A stretch of DNA of 64,000 bases from an uncultured Oscillospiraceae bacterium (GCA_947631865.1 CANRNF010000001.1:1-64000); one strand, 5' to 3'. Shown: positions 34,459-43,699, counted from the first letter of the stretch. Notes: a model not told the origin generated them from the sequence alone. Program-made: numbers and translations.

Positions 34459-35424
34459 ATGGCAATTCTGGTGACAGGCGGAGCCGGATACATCGGCTCC
34501 CATGTGAACAAGCTTCTGGCCCATGAGGGCTATGAGACGGTGGTGTTCGACAACATGATATACGGCCACCGGGAGGCGGTGAAGTGGGGGACGCTGATCG
34601 AGGGGGATTTGAAGAACATCGGCCAGATCGAGGCGGTGTTCGAGAGGTATCCCATCGAGGCGGTGTTCCACTTTGCGGCCTATGCCTATGTGGGGGAGTC
34701 GGTGGCGGAGCCGGAGAAATATTACTACAACAACATCGGCTGCACGCTGAATCTGTTAAAGGTGATGCGCCGTCATGGCTGCGACAAGATCATCTTCTCG
34801 TCCAGCTGCGCGACCTACGGCGAGCCGGAAAAGACGCCTATCACGGAGGACATGCCCCAGGACCCCATCAACCCATACGGGTTCACGAAGTACGCAGTGG
34901 AGCGGATATTCAGGGACTACGAGAGAGCGTATGGGCTCAAATATGTGGTGCTGCGTTACTTCAACGCGGCGGGAGCGGACCCGGAGGGAGAGATAGGGGA
35001 AGCCCACGACCCGGAGACGCATATCATCCCGCTGATCCTGGATGCGGCCAGCGGGAAGCGACCCAACGTGAAGGTGTTCGGTACGGACTATCCGACGCGG
35101 GACGGGAGCTGCATCCGGGACTACATACATGTGAGCGACCTGGCGGCGGCACACCTGCTGGCGCTGCGGCACCTGGAGGCGGGGAAGGAGAGCCAGTTTC
35201 TGAACCTTGGGAACACGAAGGGGACGAGCGTGCTGGAGCTGATAGAGGCGGCGAAGCGGGTGACGGAGAGAGATATCCCGGTAGTGCTGTCTGAGCGGCG
35301 GCCGGGAGACCCGGCGATCCTGGTAGGCAGCAGCGAGAAGGCGAAGCGCGTCCTGGGCTGGGAGCCCATGTATGGAGATATAGACACCATCGTGCGGCAC
35401 GCCTGGGCCTGGCACGAGCGGTGA
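34459..35424 (+). CDS. galE: UDP-glucose 4-epimerase
   Basis: A 321-residue GalE that interconverts UDP-glucose and UDP-galactose using bound NAD+. It has TGGAGYIGSH at the N terminus, the catalytic SSSCATYGE and YGFTKYAVE (YxxxK near residue 148), and the GalE-specific RYFNAAGADPEGEIGE and DYPTRDGSCIRDYIHV. The ATG at 34459 follows CAGGAG; the ORF upstream overlaps the transferase gene. It supplies UDP-galactose for the later Glf mutase and transferases. Its last codons (AWAWHER) are echoed as a DNA repeat after the next gene. Confidence 0.95.
   Translation: MAILVTGGAGYIGSHVNKLLAHEGYETVVFDNMIYGHREAVKWGTLIEGDLKNIGQIEAVFERYPIEAVFHFAAYAYVGESVAEPEKYYYNNIGCTLNLLKVMRRHGCDKIIFSSSCATYGEPEKTPITEDMPQDPINPYGFTKYAVERIFRDYERAYGLKYVVLRYFNAAGADPEGEIGEAHDPETHIIPLILDAASGKRPNVKVFGTDYPTRDGSCIRDYIHVSDLAAAHLLALRHLEAGKESQFLNLGNTKGTSVLELIEAAKRVTERDIPVVLSERRPGDPAILVGSSEKAKRVLGWEPMYGDIDTIVRHAWAWHER
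35401..35418 (+). repeat. Direct repeat flanking the FkbM cassette, left copy
   Basis: GCCTGGGCCTGGCACGAG at the 3' end of galE; 17 of 18 bases recur at 36364-36381, just after the methyltransferase gene. Confidence 0.75.
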
Positions 35425-35462
35425 CAAAGATTGAAAATCAACAAAGAAATGAGGGAAGAAAT

Positions 35463-36360
35463 ATGGTGAGGCGGGCCCTTCGGTACATCGACAGAGTCGG
35501 AGAAAAATATGAATTATCTGCGCGTTTGTTGACGGCTGTCAAAAAGACGGGAATACCGGGAAAAGTCAGAGCACATCTCTATCTTTCAGAGGGCAAGCGT
35601 CAGAGAAAGCATCCGACAGAGGAGATGCTGAAAAGCCAGCTGTTCTTCCGGGAGAATCGTCAGCGGGCAGAGAACATCTTGGAAATGCTGGCGGATGAAA
35701 AGTCAAAAAAAGTGTGGGGGGGGGGTAATCCGTTACCGCACTATGAGGGATCCATTCCCGCGTGAGCTATGTGACCTGGGTAATTGTTATTTCGTGGACG
35801 ATATTATTCAGATAGAAAATAATGAGGTTTTTATAGATGCGGGTGCCTATGTTGGCGACACGATCAATGAACTCAAGTCCCTGGCCGGACAAAGAAATGT
35901 AAGACTGAAAAGAGTCGTTTCCTTTGAGCCGGAGGAGATCAATTTTTCTATGCTTGAACAGACCCACGGGAATGACCCCGATGTTGTGCTCCATAAGAAG
36001 GGGCTCTCGGATAAGGACGCGGAGGTAAAGTTCTCTGGCTCCGGCGCGGGGGCGAAGATCACAGACAGCGGAGCGGACGGCGCGACGATATCTGTAGTCC
36101 GGCTGGACAGTCTGCCGGAGTGTCAGGACGCTACGTGGATCAAGATGGATATTGAGGGCGCGGAACTGCCTGCCTTGAAGGGTGCGGAGGGGATCATTCG
36201 GAGAAATCGTCCAAAGCTGACGATCTGCATTTATCACAGCGATGAAGATATGCTCCAAATTGCGGAGTACATACATGAACTTGTGCCAGGCTACAGGCTG
36301 TATGTCAGACATCATTCACTTGTGCCCCTGTTTGAGACGGTCATATACGCTGTCCCCTAA
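35463..36360 (+). CDS. FkbM-family methyltransferase, frameshifted at G10 (phase OFF)
   Basis: Reads MVRRALRYIDRVG... for ~85 residues and is then thrown out of frame at a G10 tract (35716-35725), stopping at 35765. The continuing frame encodes FIDAGAYVGDT (SAM motif I), VVSFEPEE and IKMDIEGAE (motif typical of FkbM) and ends KLTICIYHS...ETVIYAVP. Removing one G joins both parts as VWGGVIRYRT, giving ~298 residues. FkbM enzymes O-methylate sugars or other hydroxyls. The gene is a likely slippage-switched decoration function of the polysaccharide. A sequencing error in the tract would look the same. Confidence 0.85.
35716..35725 (+). repeat. G10 tract in the first FkbM gene
   Basis: Ten G followed by TAATC. 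G9 restores the full frame; the present state is OFF. Confidence 0.9.
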
Positions 36361-36363
36361 TGC

Positions 36364-36381
36364 GCCTGGACCTGGCACGAG
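36364..36381 (+). repeat. Direct repeat flanking the FkbM cassette, right copy
   Basis: GCCTGGACCTGGCACGAG in the gap after the FkbM gene is a non-coding copy of the galE 3' end, a likely insertion scar. Confidence 0.75.
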
Positions 36382-36405
36382 AAGAGAGTTTTGAGGAATG
36401 AAAGT

Positions 36406-37662
36406 ATGAGCGAGCCAATTCGTGTTGCGCATATCATTGGCAAGGTGAGGAATGGCGGCGTTGAATCAGTCGTCATGAATTATTACCGGCACATTGACCG
36501 AACAAAGATACAGTTTGACTTTCTGATAGATTCTGATTTTTCCGATGATGTATTTCGTACCAGTCCGCTGAAAGAGGCAGAGGAACTCGGCGGCCGGGTC
36601 TATATCATTCCACCGTACCAGGATCTACCCAGGTATCTTTCAGAACTAATCAAGGTCTTTCGCAGAGAGCAATATCAGATCGCTCATTCACATCTCAATA
36701 CGTTAAGCGTTTTTCCGCTCTACGCGGCAAAAAAAGCCGGGGTTCCTATCCGCATTGCACACAGCCATTCTACTGCGGTAAAAGGGGAGCATGTGAAAAG
36801 CATGATTAAGTATAGTCTACGCCCGTTTGCAAAGGTGTTCGCCACGAATTATGCGGCGTGCTCAACATATGCAGGGGAATGGCTGTTCGGCAAAAAAGCG
36901 TTGGAACGGGGAGAAGTCAAAATCTTTACAAATGCCATTGATCTAAAACAGTTCAGATATGATGAAAAAGTGCGGGAAGAAACAAGAAATGAACTGGGGG
37001 TCCAGGACAGGTTCGTGATCGGCAATGTGGGCCGGTTCTGCTACCAGAAGAATCAGAGATTCTCTCTTGATGTATTTTCCGAGGTGTGTAAGAGAAACCC
37101 AAAAGCAGTCCTATTGTTCATTGGGGATGGAAAAGACCGCAAAATAATCGAAGAAGAATCAAGAAAAATACAGAAGGGACAAGTTGTCTTTCTTGGGAGC
37201 AGGGATGACGTTGGGAGGTTATACCCGGCAATGGACGTTTTTTTGTTTCCCACCAGGTATGAAGGACTGGGGCTGGCGGCGGTCGAGGCGCAGATGTGTG
37301 GGGTAAAAACGGTCGTTTCCCAGGCAGTACCATCTGAGGCGAGAATATCTCCCTCAACGATCGTTATGGATCTGTGTGCCGGGGCATCTGCTTGGGCTGA
37401 CGCTGTCACTTCTCCTTGCGTTGTCGAAGCGGTGCCGCAGGAGATACGCGAAGAATATGATATTTCCTTCCAGGCAGAGGAAATGGTCGATTACTATGAG
37501 AGGCTTTTGGCGGCGAGACAGTGTGAAATGACGACACAGAAGACTCAAAAAACCATCCGGGGGGGGGTACAACTCCTAACTGAAAACAGGGGAAATGCCC
37601 CTGTTATATACATCACAGCTATTCCGGCGCTCTGTGCAGCCTCTGAAATGAAGGCGGCGTGA
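36406..37662 (+). CDS. Glycosyltransferase family 4 (EpsF-like) with slippage-prone tail
   Basis: A GT-B glycosyltransferase of ~418 residues. The N-terminal domain has HIIGKVRNGGVESVVMNYY, and the C-terminal nucleotide-sugar domain has VGRFCYQKNQRF, FLFPTRYEGLGLAAVEAQ and the E-x7-E pattern. The ATG at 36406 follows GAGGAATG. The catalytic fold ends near residue 375; a G9 tract (37559-37567) then encodes a 31-residue tail (GGVQLLTENRG...) whose stop codon abuts the ATG of the next gene. G8 or G10 would give a tail of only a few residues and break this coupling. Donor and acceptor are unknown. Confidence 0.85.
   Translation: MSEPIRVAHIIGKVRNGGVESVVMNYYRHIDRTKIQFDFLIDSDFSDDVFRTSPLKEAEELGGRVYIIPPYQDLPRYLSELIKVFRREQYQIAHSHLNTLSVFPLYAAKKAGVPIRIAHSHSTAVKGEHVKSMIKYSLRPFAKVFATNYAACSTYAGEWLFGKKALERGEVKIFTNAIDLKQFRYDEKVREETRNELGVQDRFVIGNVGRFCYQKNQRFSLDVFSEVCKRNPKAVLLFIGDGKDRKIIEEESRKIQKGQVVFLGSRDDVGRLYPAMDVFLFPTRYEGLGLAAVEAQMCGVKTVVSQAVPSEARISPSTIVMDLCAGASAWADAVTSPCVVEAVPQEIREEYDISFQAEEMVDYYERLLAARQCEMTTQKTQKTIRGGVQLLTENRGNAPVIYITAIPALCAASEMKAA
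37559..37567 (+). repeat. G9 tract near the GT4 3' end
   Basis: Nine G followed by TACAAC; changes alter only the C-terminal tail and the distance of the stop to the GT8 start. Confidence 0.8.
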
Positions 37663-38676
37663 ATGGGACAGGCTGCTGAAAATGAGAGCAGGGCCGGGAT
37701 ACAAGTTGTATATGCCTGCGATGATAACTATGCCATGCTGGCGGGTATCTCCATCGCGTCGCTGCTGGAGCGTTGCAGAAGAGATACTGAACTGACTGTC
37801 TATGTGCTGTGCTGTGAGGTTTCGGAGGAGAATATGGCCCGGCTGCGAGCAGTTGGGGATAGATGTCGGCAGAGGCTCGTTTTGCTCGATGCCAGCGATG
37901 TTATCCGAGAGTTGAGCAAGCAGTATATTGACGTACAACGATGGAGCCTGGCGGCGTATGCGAGATTGCTGACACCAGAGCTTTTGCCGGATTTGGGAAA
38001 GATATTGTATTTGGACTGCGACACGCTGGTCACCGACGATATTACAGAGTTATGGGATACACCGCTGGCAAAAGCGAGCTGCGCCGCTGTATCGGAACCA
38101 GTCAGTGCACTGCATAAGAGAAATGTGGGTCTTGCAAAGGACGAGCCATATTATAACTCCGGGGTCATGCTGATAGACCTGGACAAGTGGCGGGATGAGG
38201 ATATCATTCCCCGGTTCGCAGAGTGCATCCGACGTCATAACGGGCTGGTGCCCTATGTGGACCAGGGGTGTGTCAATGAGGTATGCCGGGGGGAAATTAT
38301 CACATTACCAGTACGGTATAACGTGCATACGCTGCTGTATGACTTTACGGATGAGGAAACGGCGGTTTACCGGCGGGACGCAGGTGTATATGCCAAGGAA
38401 GAGATAGAAACCGCAAAAAAACACCCAGTGGTCGTACATTTCACAAGCTCATTTCTCTCCCGGCGGCCATGGATCGAAGGAAGCGGTCACCCCTATACGA
38501 AGGAATGGGAGTGCGTTCAAGCAAAGACGCCCTGGGCGGATACGCCGAAGCGCCCTTATCATCCCGATATGGCAAGACGGTCATTGAATATGTTTTACCG
38601 GCATGCCCCGCGAAAACTGGGATTGTTTGCGGCGATGTTGGTCAATTCCTATATAAGACCGCTGATGAAACGATAA
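37663..38676 (+). CDS. Glycosyltransferase family 8
   Basis: A 337-residue GT-A enzyme. It opens with IQVVYACDDNYAMLAGISIASLL, typical of GT8, and carries the metal-binding DxD as LYLDCDTLVTDD near residue 110, followed by YYNSGVMLIDLDKW and HPVVVHFTS. GT8 members such as LgtC add galactose, glucose or other hexoses with retention. The ATG directly follows the stop of the GT4 gene, so translation is probably coupled. The acceptor is presumably the lipid-linked repeat unit on the inner membrane face. Confidence 0.88.
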   Translation: MGQAAENESRAGIQVVYACDDNYAMLAGISIASLLERCRRDTELTVYVLCCEVSEENMARLRAVGDRCRQRLVLLDASDVIRELSKQYIDVQRWSLAAYARLLTPELLPDLGKILYLDCDTLVTDDITELWDTPLAKASCAAVSEPVSALHKRNVGLAKDEPYYNSGVMLIDLDKWRDEDIIPRFAECIRRHNGLVPYVDQGCVNEVCRGEIITLPVRYNVHTLLYDFTDEETAVYRRDAGVYAKEEIETAKKHPVVVHFTSSFLSRRPWIEGSGHPYTKEWECVQAKTPWADTPKRPYHPDMARRSLNMFYRHAPRKLGLFAAMLVNSYIRPLMKR

Positions 38677-38743
38677 AACAAAGTAGTTGATATGGTGGGA
38701 AAAGACAAAAGAAAACAACCTGAGGGAAGCGAGGAATCCAGTT

Positions 38744-39550
38744 GTGCAAGTGACCTATAAGGAATTAAAAGCAACTTTCCCGGATGAGAAAAAGGCGATC
38801 GAATCCCTTTATGGGCGAATTTTTCCGGTCAGGAAAATATCATATTTAGTGACGATACCCTTGCTTAGGATGGATGTTACGCCCTTTGCGGTTTCTGTCA
38901 GTTCCATCGCAGTTGCTATGGCGGCATGCCTTATGCTCTCGCTGCCATTGGCATGGGCGCGCGTGACAGGCATCGTGCTGGCGGTATTGTGGCATATTCT
39001 CGACTGTGTCGATGGCAATATCGCAAGGTATACGAAAAAGGCCTCCAGAATGGGCGAGGCTGTTGACGCAATATGCGGTTACTTTATCCTATCATTTCTT
39101 TGCATGGCCCTGGGGATCGCCAGCTACAATATCGGTGAAAATTATCTGGGGATTTCGCCGCATTGGTTCTTGATTTTCGGTGGTGTTGCGTCTGTTTCTG
39201 TCACCTTGTCCAGGCTGATTCATCAAAAATATGCCTTTCAGGCAAAAATGGCTGAGGATGAGATGAAAATTTATATTGAAAAGGGTGAGCATCGGTACTC
39301 GTTGACCGGTTTTCACAAGCTCCGCGGCTTCATTGACGCCAACATGGGACCGGTGGGGATCCCCATGTTCGTTCTATGGCTGAGCCCATTTTTCAATCTT
39401 TATCATATTTTGGCGGTCTACTATTGTGCTTTTAATGTCCTCTCACTCGTCGTGCTTACATACTATTATTTGCGTCAGTGTAAAAAAACAGATGCCTTGT
39501 TGAACGCTGCCCGTGAGAAAGTGGTCGCTGATACGAAAGAGAACAAATGA
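38744..39550 (+). CDS. CDP-alcohol phosphatidyltransferase family protein
   Basis: A multi-spanning membrane enzyme, ~268 residues from GTG 38744, chosen because GCGAGGAATCC precedes it; the ORF track starts at TTG 38687 without a ribosome site. It contains the family signature D-x2-D-G-x2-A-R-x8-G-x3-D as DCVDGNIARYTKK...GEAVD, but the usual last Asp four residues on is Gly (DAICG). Family members transfer a phospho-alcohol from CDP onto a hydroxyl. The next gene encodes a cytidylyltransferase overlapping it by four bases, so together they may place a polyol or similar phosphate on the glycan. Its GC content is lower than that of its neighbours. Confidence 0.8.
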   Translation: MQVTYKELKATFPDEKKAIESLYGRIFPVRKISYLVTIPLLRMDVTPFAVSVSSIAVAMAACLMLSLPLAWARVTGIVLAVLWHILDCVDGNIARYTKKASRMGEAVDAICGYFILSFLCMALGIASYNIGENYLGISPHWFLIFGGVASVSVTLSRLIHQKYAFQAKMAEDEMKIYIEKGEHRYSLTGFHKLRGFIDANMGPVGIPMFVLWLSPFFNLYHILAVYYCAFNVLSLVVLTYYYLRQCKKTDALLNAAREKVVADTKENK

Positions 39551-40266
39551 ACGTTGCAATTATTTTTGCTGGCGGTACGGGGCAAAGGATGAACTCCCGC
39601 ACTATTCCAAAACAGTTTTTGGAACTGCACGGCAAACCGATCCTGGTGTATACGCTGGAGCAATTTCAAAAGCATCGGCAGATCGACGGCATTATCGTGG
39701 TATGCCTCGAAGAATGGATAGATCACTGCAAGAGTCTGGTCGAGCAGTACGGTCTGACGAAGGTCGCCGCGATCACGCCCGGGGGTGAAACGGGACAATT
39801 GTCCATCTACCACGGGCTCCACAAGGCGGCGGAGTTATATCCGAAGCGGAGCGTCGTGCTCATCCATGACGGCGTACGGCCGCTGATCGACAGCGAAACA
39901 ATCTCCAGGGTCATCGCTTGTGTTCAGGCCCATGGGACTGCGATCACGGTCATGCCCGTGGTGGAGACCGTCATCATGGAGGGGGAGGACGGCGTGATCA
40001 AAAGCGTTGTTGACAGGTGTCTGTGCCGGACGGCAAAGGCACCGCAGGGGTTTTATCTGGGGGATATACTTGCCGCACATGAAAAAGCGCTTGAGGAGGG
40101 GCAGACCGATCTTGTGGATTCCGCTACACTGATGTGGCGGTATGGCTATACGCTCCACACAGTAGAAGGAAAAAGAGAGAATATCAAGATCACGACCCCG
40201 ATGGATTTTTACATTTTCCGCGCGCTCACAGACGCTCAGGAGAATTTGCAGGTTTTTGGCTTGTAG
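39547..40266 (+). CDS. IspD/TarI-type cytidylyltransferase
   Basis: A 239-residue nucleotidyltransferase. It has FAGGTGQRMNSRTIPKQFLEL at the N terminus (CTP-binding loop with Lys), IHDGVRPLID near residue 108 and KITTPMDFYIF at the end. The length and KQFLEL are shared by IspD and ribitol-5-phosphate cytidylyltransferase TarI. In a polysaccharide operon between a CDP-alcohol transferase and a sugar epimerase it more probably makes a CDP-polyol such as CDP-ribitol than an isoprenoid precursor. It overlaps the upstream gene by ATGA. The exact polyol is unknown. Confidence 0.85.
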   Translation: MNVAIIFAGGTGQRMNSRTIPKQFLELHGKPILVYTLEQFQKHRQIDGIIVVCLEEWIDHCKSLVEQYGLTKVAAITPGGETGQLSIYHGLHKAAELYPKRSVVLIHDGVRPLIDSETISRVIACVQAHGTAITVMPVVETVIMEGEDGVIKSVVDRCLCRTAKAPQGFYLGDILAAHEKALEEGQTDLVDSATLMWRYGYTLHTVEGKRENIKITTPMDFYIFRALTDAQENLQVFGL

Positions 40267-40276
40267 AGGGGGATAC

Positions 40277-41350
40277 ATGGAAAATGAACTGAAGCAGGTG
40301 GAACGCGACGCCTTATCCATATGCGAAGCGGCGTTCATCCCATGGGAGGCGCTCCGTGGCCGGCGTATCCTTGTTACAGGCGCGACGGGCCTGATCGGCC
40401 ATACGCTCATATATGCGCTCGCGGCGGCAAATCTGCGGAAGGGGCTCGGCCTAACGATCCTTGCGTTGGTCCGCGACGAGGCGCGGGCAAGACAGCGTTT
40501 CGAGAGCCTTGAGGGGAAAGAAGCGCTGGAGTTTGTATGTGGAACGGTGGAAGAACTGCCGCGGATCGACGGGCCGGTCCATTATATCGTCCATGGGGCC
40601 AGCCAGACTTCCAGCAAGATGTTCGTCGAGCGCCCTGTTGAGACCATCATCACGGCGCTGCGCGGGACAGAAAATCTGCTTGAGCTGGCCAGGGAAAAAA
40701 AGACAGAGGGGTTCGTTTATCTTTCCAGCATGGAGGTCTATGGCTTCCCTGAAAAGGGACGTAAAGTCACGGAAGATGACATCGGCGCCCTCTCGCCGCT
40801 GGATATGCGCAACAGTTACCCGATCAGCAAAGTGCAATGTGAGAGCCTTTGCTGTGCATATGCCAGGGAATACGGTGTGCCGGCGAAGGTGCTGCGTCTG
40901 ACACAGACCTTTGGCCCGGGCGTAAACTACGTGGACCAGCGCATCTTTGCGCAGATCGGCCGCTGTGTCATGGAGAAGCGGGACATCGTTCTGCGCACCC
41001 GCGGCGAGACGGAGCGCAGCTATCTCTACACGGCGGACGCAGCGACAGCCATTCTTGCGGTCCTTCTCTTGGGCCAGCCGGGCAGCGCTTACAACGCCGC
41101 GGACGAGAGCACATACTGCTCCATCGCGGACATGGCCCGGCGTATTGCCGAGAAGAACGGTATCAGGGTGCGGTTTGAATTGGCGGATGAGAAGGCGCTG
41201 GGCTACCCAAAGACGCTGTATATGGACCTGGATACCGGGCGGCTGAGAGGCCTCGGATGGGCTCCGGGGGGGGGTTCAGCTATGAGCCTTGAGGATATGT
41301 ATGAAAACATGATGTTTTCTTGGAAAGAACATGGAGTTTTCCATGGGTGA
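40277..41350 (+). CDS. NAD-dependent epimerase/dehydratase with G9 near its end
   Basis: An extended SDR of 357 residues with TGATGLIGHT (residues ~37-46), HGASQTSSK, SSMEVYG and the YxxxK site in NSYPISKVQCE. The ATG at 40277 follows GAGGGGG. Such proteins often accompany IspD/TarI-like genes and may reduce or epimerise the sugar that becomes the CDP-linked polyol; this is inference. A G9 tract (41266-41274) encodes PGGGS just before the last ~30 residues (MSLEDMYENMMF), so slippage would replace the C-terminal helix. Confidence 0.82.
   Translation: MENELKQVERDALSICEAAFIPWEALRGRRILVTGATGLIGHTLIYALAAANLRKGLGLTILALVRDEARARQRFESLEGKEALEFVCGTVEELPRIDGPVHYIVHGASQTSSKMFVERPVETIITALRGTENLLELAREKKTEGFVYLSSMEVYGFPEKGRKVTEDDIGALSPLDMRNSYPISKVQCESLCCAYAREYGVPAKVLRLTQTFGPGVNYVDQRIFAQIGRCVMEKRDIVLRTRGETERSYLYTADAATAILAVLLLGQPGSAYNAADESTYCSIADMARRIAEKNGIRVRFELADEKALGYPKTLYMDLDTGRLRGLGWAPGGGSAMSLEDMYENMMFSWKEHGVFHG
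41266..41274 (+). repeat. G9 tract near the epimerase 3' end
   Basis: Nine G in frame, followed by TTCAGC. Confidence 0.8.
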
Positions 41351-41372
41351 TGTGTAGGAGGACTTGGGCAGG

Positions 41373-42614
41373 ATGATAGTATGTAGGCCGCGCATATTGT
41401 TAAAGAAGCTGCTCGTTTGTTTGTGTGTCATATCGTTTAGTTCAATCGTGGAATTTAAATTATGCAGAGGCATGGAACGGCTCGCTTTTATTGATTATGC
41501 GATAAGGGGCGGTTCAGTATTGGCAACCATTGGTGTCCTCTTTTTTATTATTTTCTCTCTTTTGAGTAAACGGTACAAGATTTCGCCGACCTGCTTGCTG
41601 ATCATAATGATGTATGGTTTCTTTATTCTTAACTCGTTATTCCGTGGGTATTCTCTTGCTAAACGTGGAACGCTGGCGAATTTTGTAATGGCTTTGTTGT
41701 TTGACTATATATTGTATAGAAAGGATAGCGACTCATTCAGAGCAATGCTGAATACACTGAATGTGTTGGCCTTTATTAATTGCATTACGATCATAATTTA
41801 TTATCCACAGAGAGGTATGCCATTTTATGCAAATAGCTACCAGAGCGACTGGCATTATTTTTTGGGATATGACAACGGTCATATTATTACGTTGTTTCCA
41901 ATAATTTGTTTTAACTCGATGATTTATATGAGGACAAGACAAAAGATTTACCTTGTCCCAATCATCATCTCCTTGATTGGCGTCATTATTACCACATCTG
42001 CCACGACAATTCTTATGCTTGCAATGATTCTATGCATTTATTATGTACACAAATATTCACCATTTATCAGAAAAATAATTTTGAATAGGTGGGTGATAGT
42101 ATTTTCACTGCTTTTAGCATTTTTATTCTTTTTTTTGATGAATGGTTTTACAGCAGTTTCTGACGTGCTTATGCGTTTGTTTGGTAAGGACATTGCTACA
42201 TCAGGGAGGGCCAGGCTTTTTCCGATTGCGCTTTCGTATATACGAAAAAGCTGGCTCATTGGGTATGGATATTCTGTTTCTGACTCATGGATCGGCGGCT
42301 ATAACTCGCCACACAATGTGTTCTTTAACTTTCTATTGACAGGCGGAATAGTTGGATTGATCTGGTATCTATCGATTATTTTAATGGTACTGCGTGAAGG
42401 AAGAAAAAGCATCTATGAGCATAGAGAATTCAGAATATTGTTTAGCGGCATTATTGCTTATGTCGCGGCCTCATTTGCTGAAGGTTATGACACTTATGTC
42501 ACATTTTATTTGTTTTGGTGTGTCTGCCTGGCACTGAAAAACTGGAAATCTATGAATGTGATCCTTGAACAGTATAATAGACGAAGAATGACTTTGATAA
42601 GAGAGCGGAGATAA
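41373..42614 (+). CDS. wzy: Polysaccharide polymerase (Wzy / O-antigen ligase-like)
   Basis: A ~413-residue integral membrane protein with about ten hydrophobic helices. A large loop in the second half contains SGRARLFPIALSYIRKSWLIGYG and NSPHNVFFNFLLTGG, the pattern typical of Wzy/O-antigen ligase proteins (the H in SPHN is widely conserved). It should join repeat units on the outer membrane face after flipping. The ATG at 41373 follows AGGAGG by 11 bases; TTG 41364 is too close. Strong AT richness compared with its neighbours suggests acquisition from another source. Confidence 0.82.
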   Translation: MIVCRPRILLKKLLVCLCVISFSSIVEFKLCRGMERLAFIDYAIRGGSVLATIGVLFFIIFSLLSKRYKISPTCLLIIMMYGFFILNSLFRGYSLAKRGTLANFVMALLFDYILYRKDSDSFRAMLNTLNVLAFINCITIIIYYPQRGMPFYANSYQSDWHYFLGYDNGHIITLFPIICFNSMIYMRTRQKIYLVPIIISLIGVIITTSATTILMLAMILCIYYVHKYSPFIRKIILNRWVIVFSLLLAFLFFFLMNGFTAVSDVLMRLFGKDIATSGRARLFPIALSYIRKSWLIGYGYSVSDSWIGGYNSPHNVFFNFLLTGGIVGLIWYLSIILMVLREGRKSIYEHREFRILFSGIIAYVAASFAEGYDTYVTFYLFWCVCLALKNWKSMNVILEQYNRRRMTLIRERR

Positions 42615-42616
42615 AT

Positions 42617-43699
42617 ATGCGTTATCTGATATACAGCGCATCAGGGATCGGAGATTTTTTTATAGCGCTGCCATGCGCGGAGGCGATACGTCGGGCAGAC
42701 CCAAAAGCGGAGATTGTGTTTTATTCCTGCAGCGCTCCTGCGAGGGTCGCAACACAGCAGGAGCTGCTTCCCTTGCAGCGGGCGGTGGACAAGGTCGTCT
42801 ATTATTCAATTAAAGAGCCTCTGCATACGCTGTCTTTTATCCTCAGGCTGGGACATAAAACATTCGATTATGCGTTTGTTGTATATAGAACTTATGCAGC
42901 AAAGATATATACGCCATGGGCGGCAAGGATCGCGAATTGGGTGGGAAAGAAAAGTGTGGGGATCAAGGTCCCCGGGAATTCTGCAATACATTTTGATATT
43001 GAAGTACCTGCGAGCCATTCTCTTCGCAAGGAGTATAATGGGCTGCTGAACGCGGTAGGGATCGAACCGTTACAAAGCTCGCATGGGATATTGCCTGAGT
43101 CGTCGTTGTATCCATATCTGAAAACGCTGAGTCTTTGCAAAACGACCGGGAAGCGCTATGTCGGGCTGTGCGTCGGCGCGGGAAGCGTTACACGAAAGGT
43201 GAATGGGAAGATCATTTGCAACGACTCCAAGAACTGGCCCTATCAGAGATGGGTCGAACTGGCCCGGCGCCTTTTGTGGGCGAATTATGAAGTCATTTTA
43301 CTGGGCGGAAAAAAAGAGCGGCAGGAGATGGACGCGCAAGGCATATGTATGCCGCAGGGGGCGATCGACTTGGTCGGGAGCACAGGACTCAAGGAGAGCA
43401 TCGCCGCGACCAGCGTATGCAGCCTTGTTGTATGCGGCGATACCGGCCTGATGCACGCGGCCGATGCCGCCGGCACCCCTGTGCTGGTGCTGCTCGGGTG
43501 CTCAGCGCCAAATGTGATGCCTGATGATCCGTACAATAGCTATATCATCTCTGATGAACCGTGCTGTCCTTGTGACTTTTACTCCGATGAAGCGCTTTAC
43601 TGCAAGGACAAAAAATGTATGGCGTATATCACGGTAGAAATGGTGTACGATCGGATCATGAAAATGCTCGGCACAGAGGAAGGCAGGGAGAACATATGA
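42617..43699 (+). CDS. Glycosyltransferase family 9 (heptosyltransferase-like)
   Basis: A GT-B enzyme of 360 residues. SASGIGDFFIALPCAEAI at the N terminus matches the GIGD motif of ADP-heptose transferases. Further on are VGLCVGAG, KNWPYQRWVELARRL and CGDTGLMHAADAAGTPVLVLLG, the signature region of family 9. A Cys-rich end (CCPCDFYSDEALYCKDKKC) is also common in the family. Because hldE, gmhA and gmhB lie downstream in the same operon, ADP-heptose is the likely donor. It starts three bases after wzy stops and overlaps the next gene by ATGA. Confidence 0.87.
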   Translation: MRYLIYSASGIGDFFIALPCAEAIRRADPKAEIVFYSCSAPARVATQQELLPLQRAVDKVVYYSIKEPLHTLSFILRLGHKTFDYAFVVYRTYAAKIYTPWAARIANWVGKKSVGIKVPGNSAIHFDIEVPASHSLRKEYNGLLNAVGIEPLQSSHGILPESSLYPYLKTLSLCKTTGKRYVGLCVGAGSVTRKVNGKIICNDSKNWPYQRWVELARRLLWANYEVILLGGKKERQEMDAQGICMPQGAIDLVGSTGLKESIAATSVCSLVVCGDTGLMHAADAAGTPVLVLLGCSAPNVMPDDPYNSYIISDEPCCPCDFYSDEALYCKDKKCMAYITVEMVYDRIMKMLGTEEGRENI

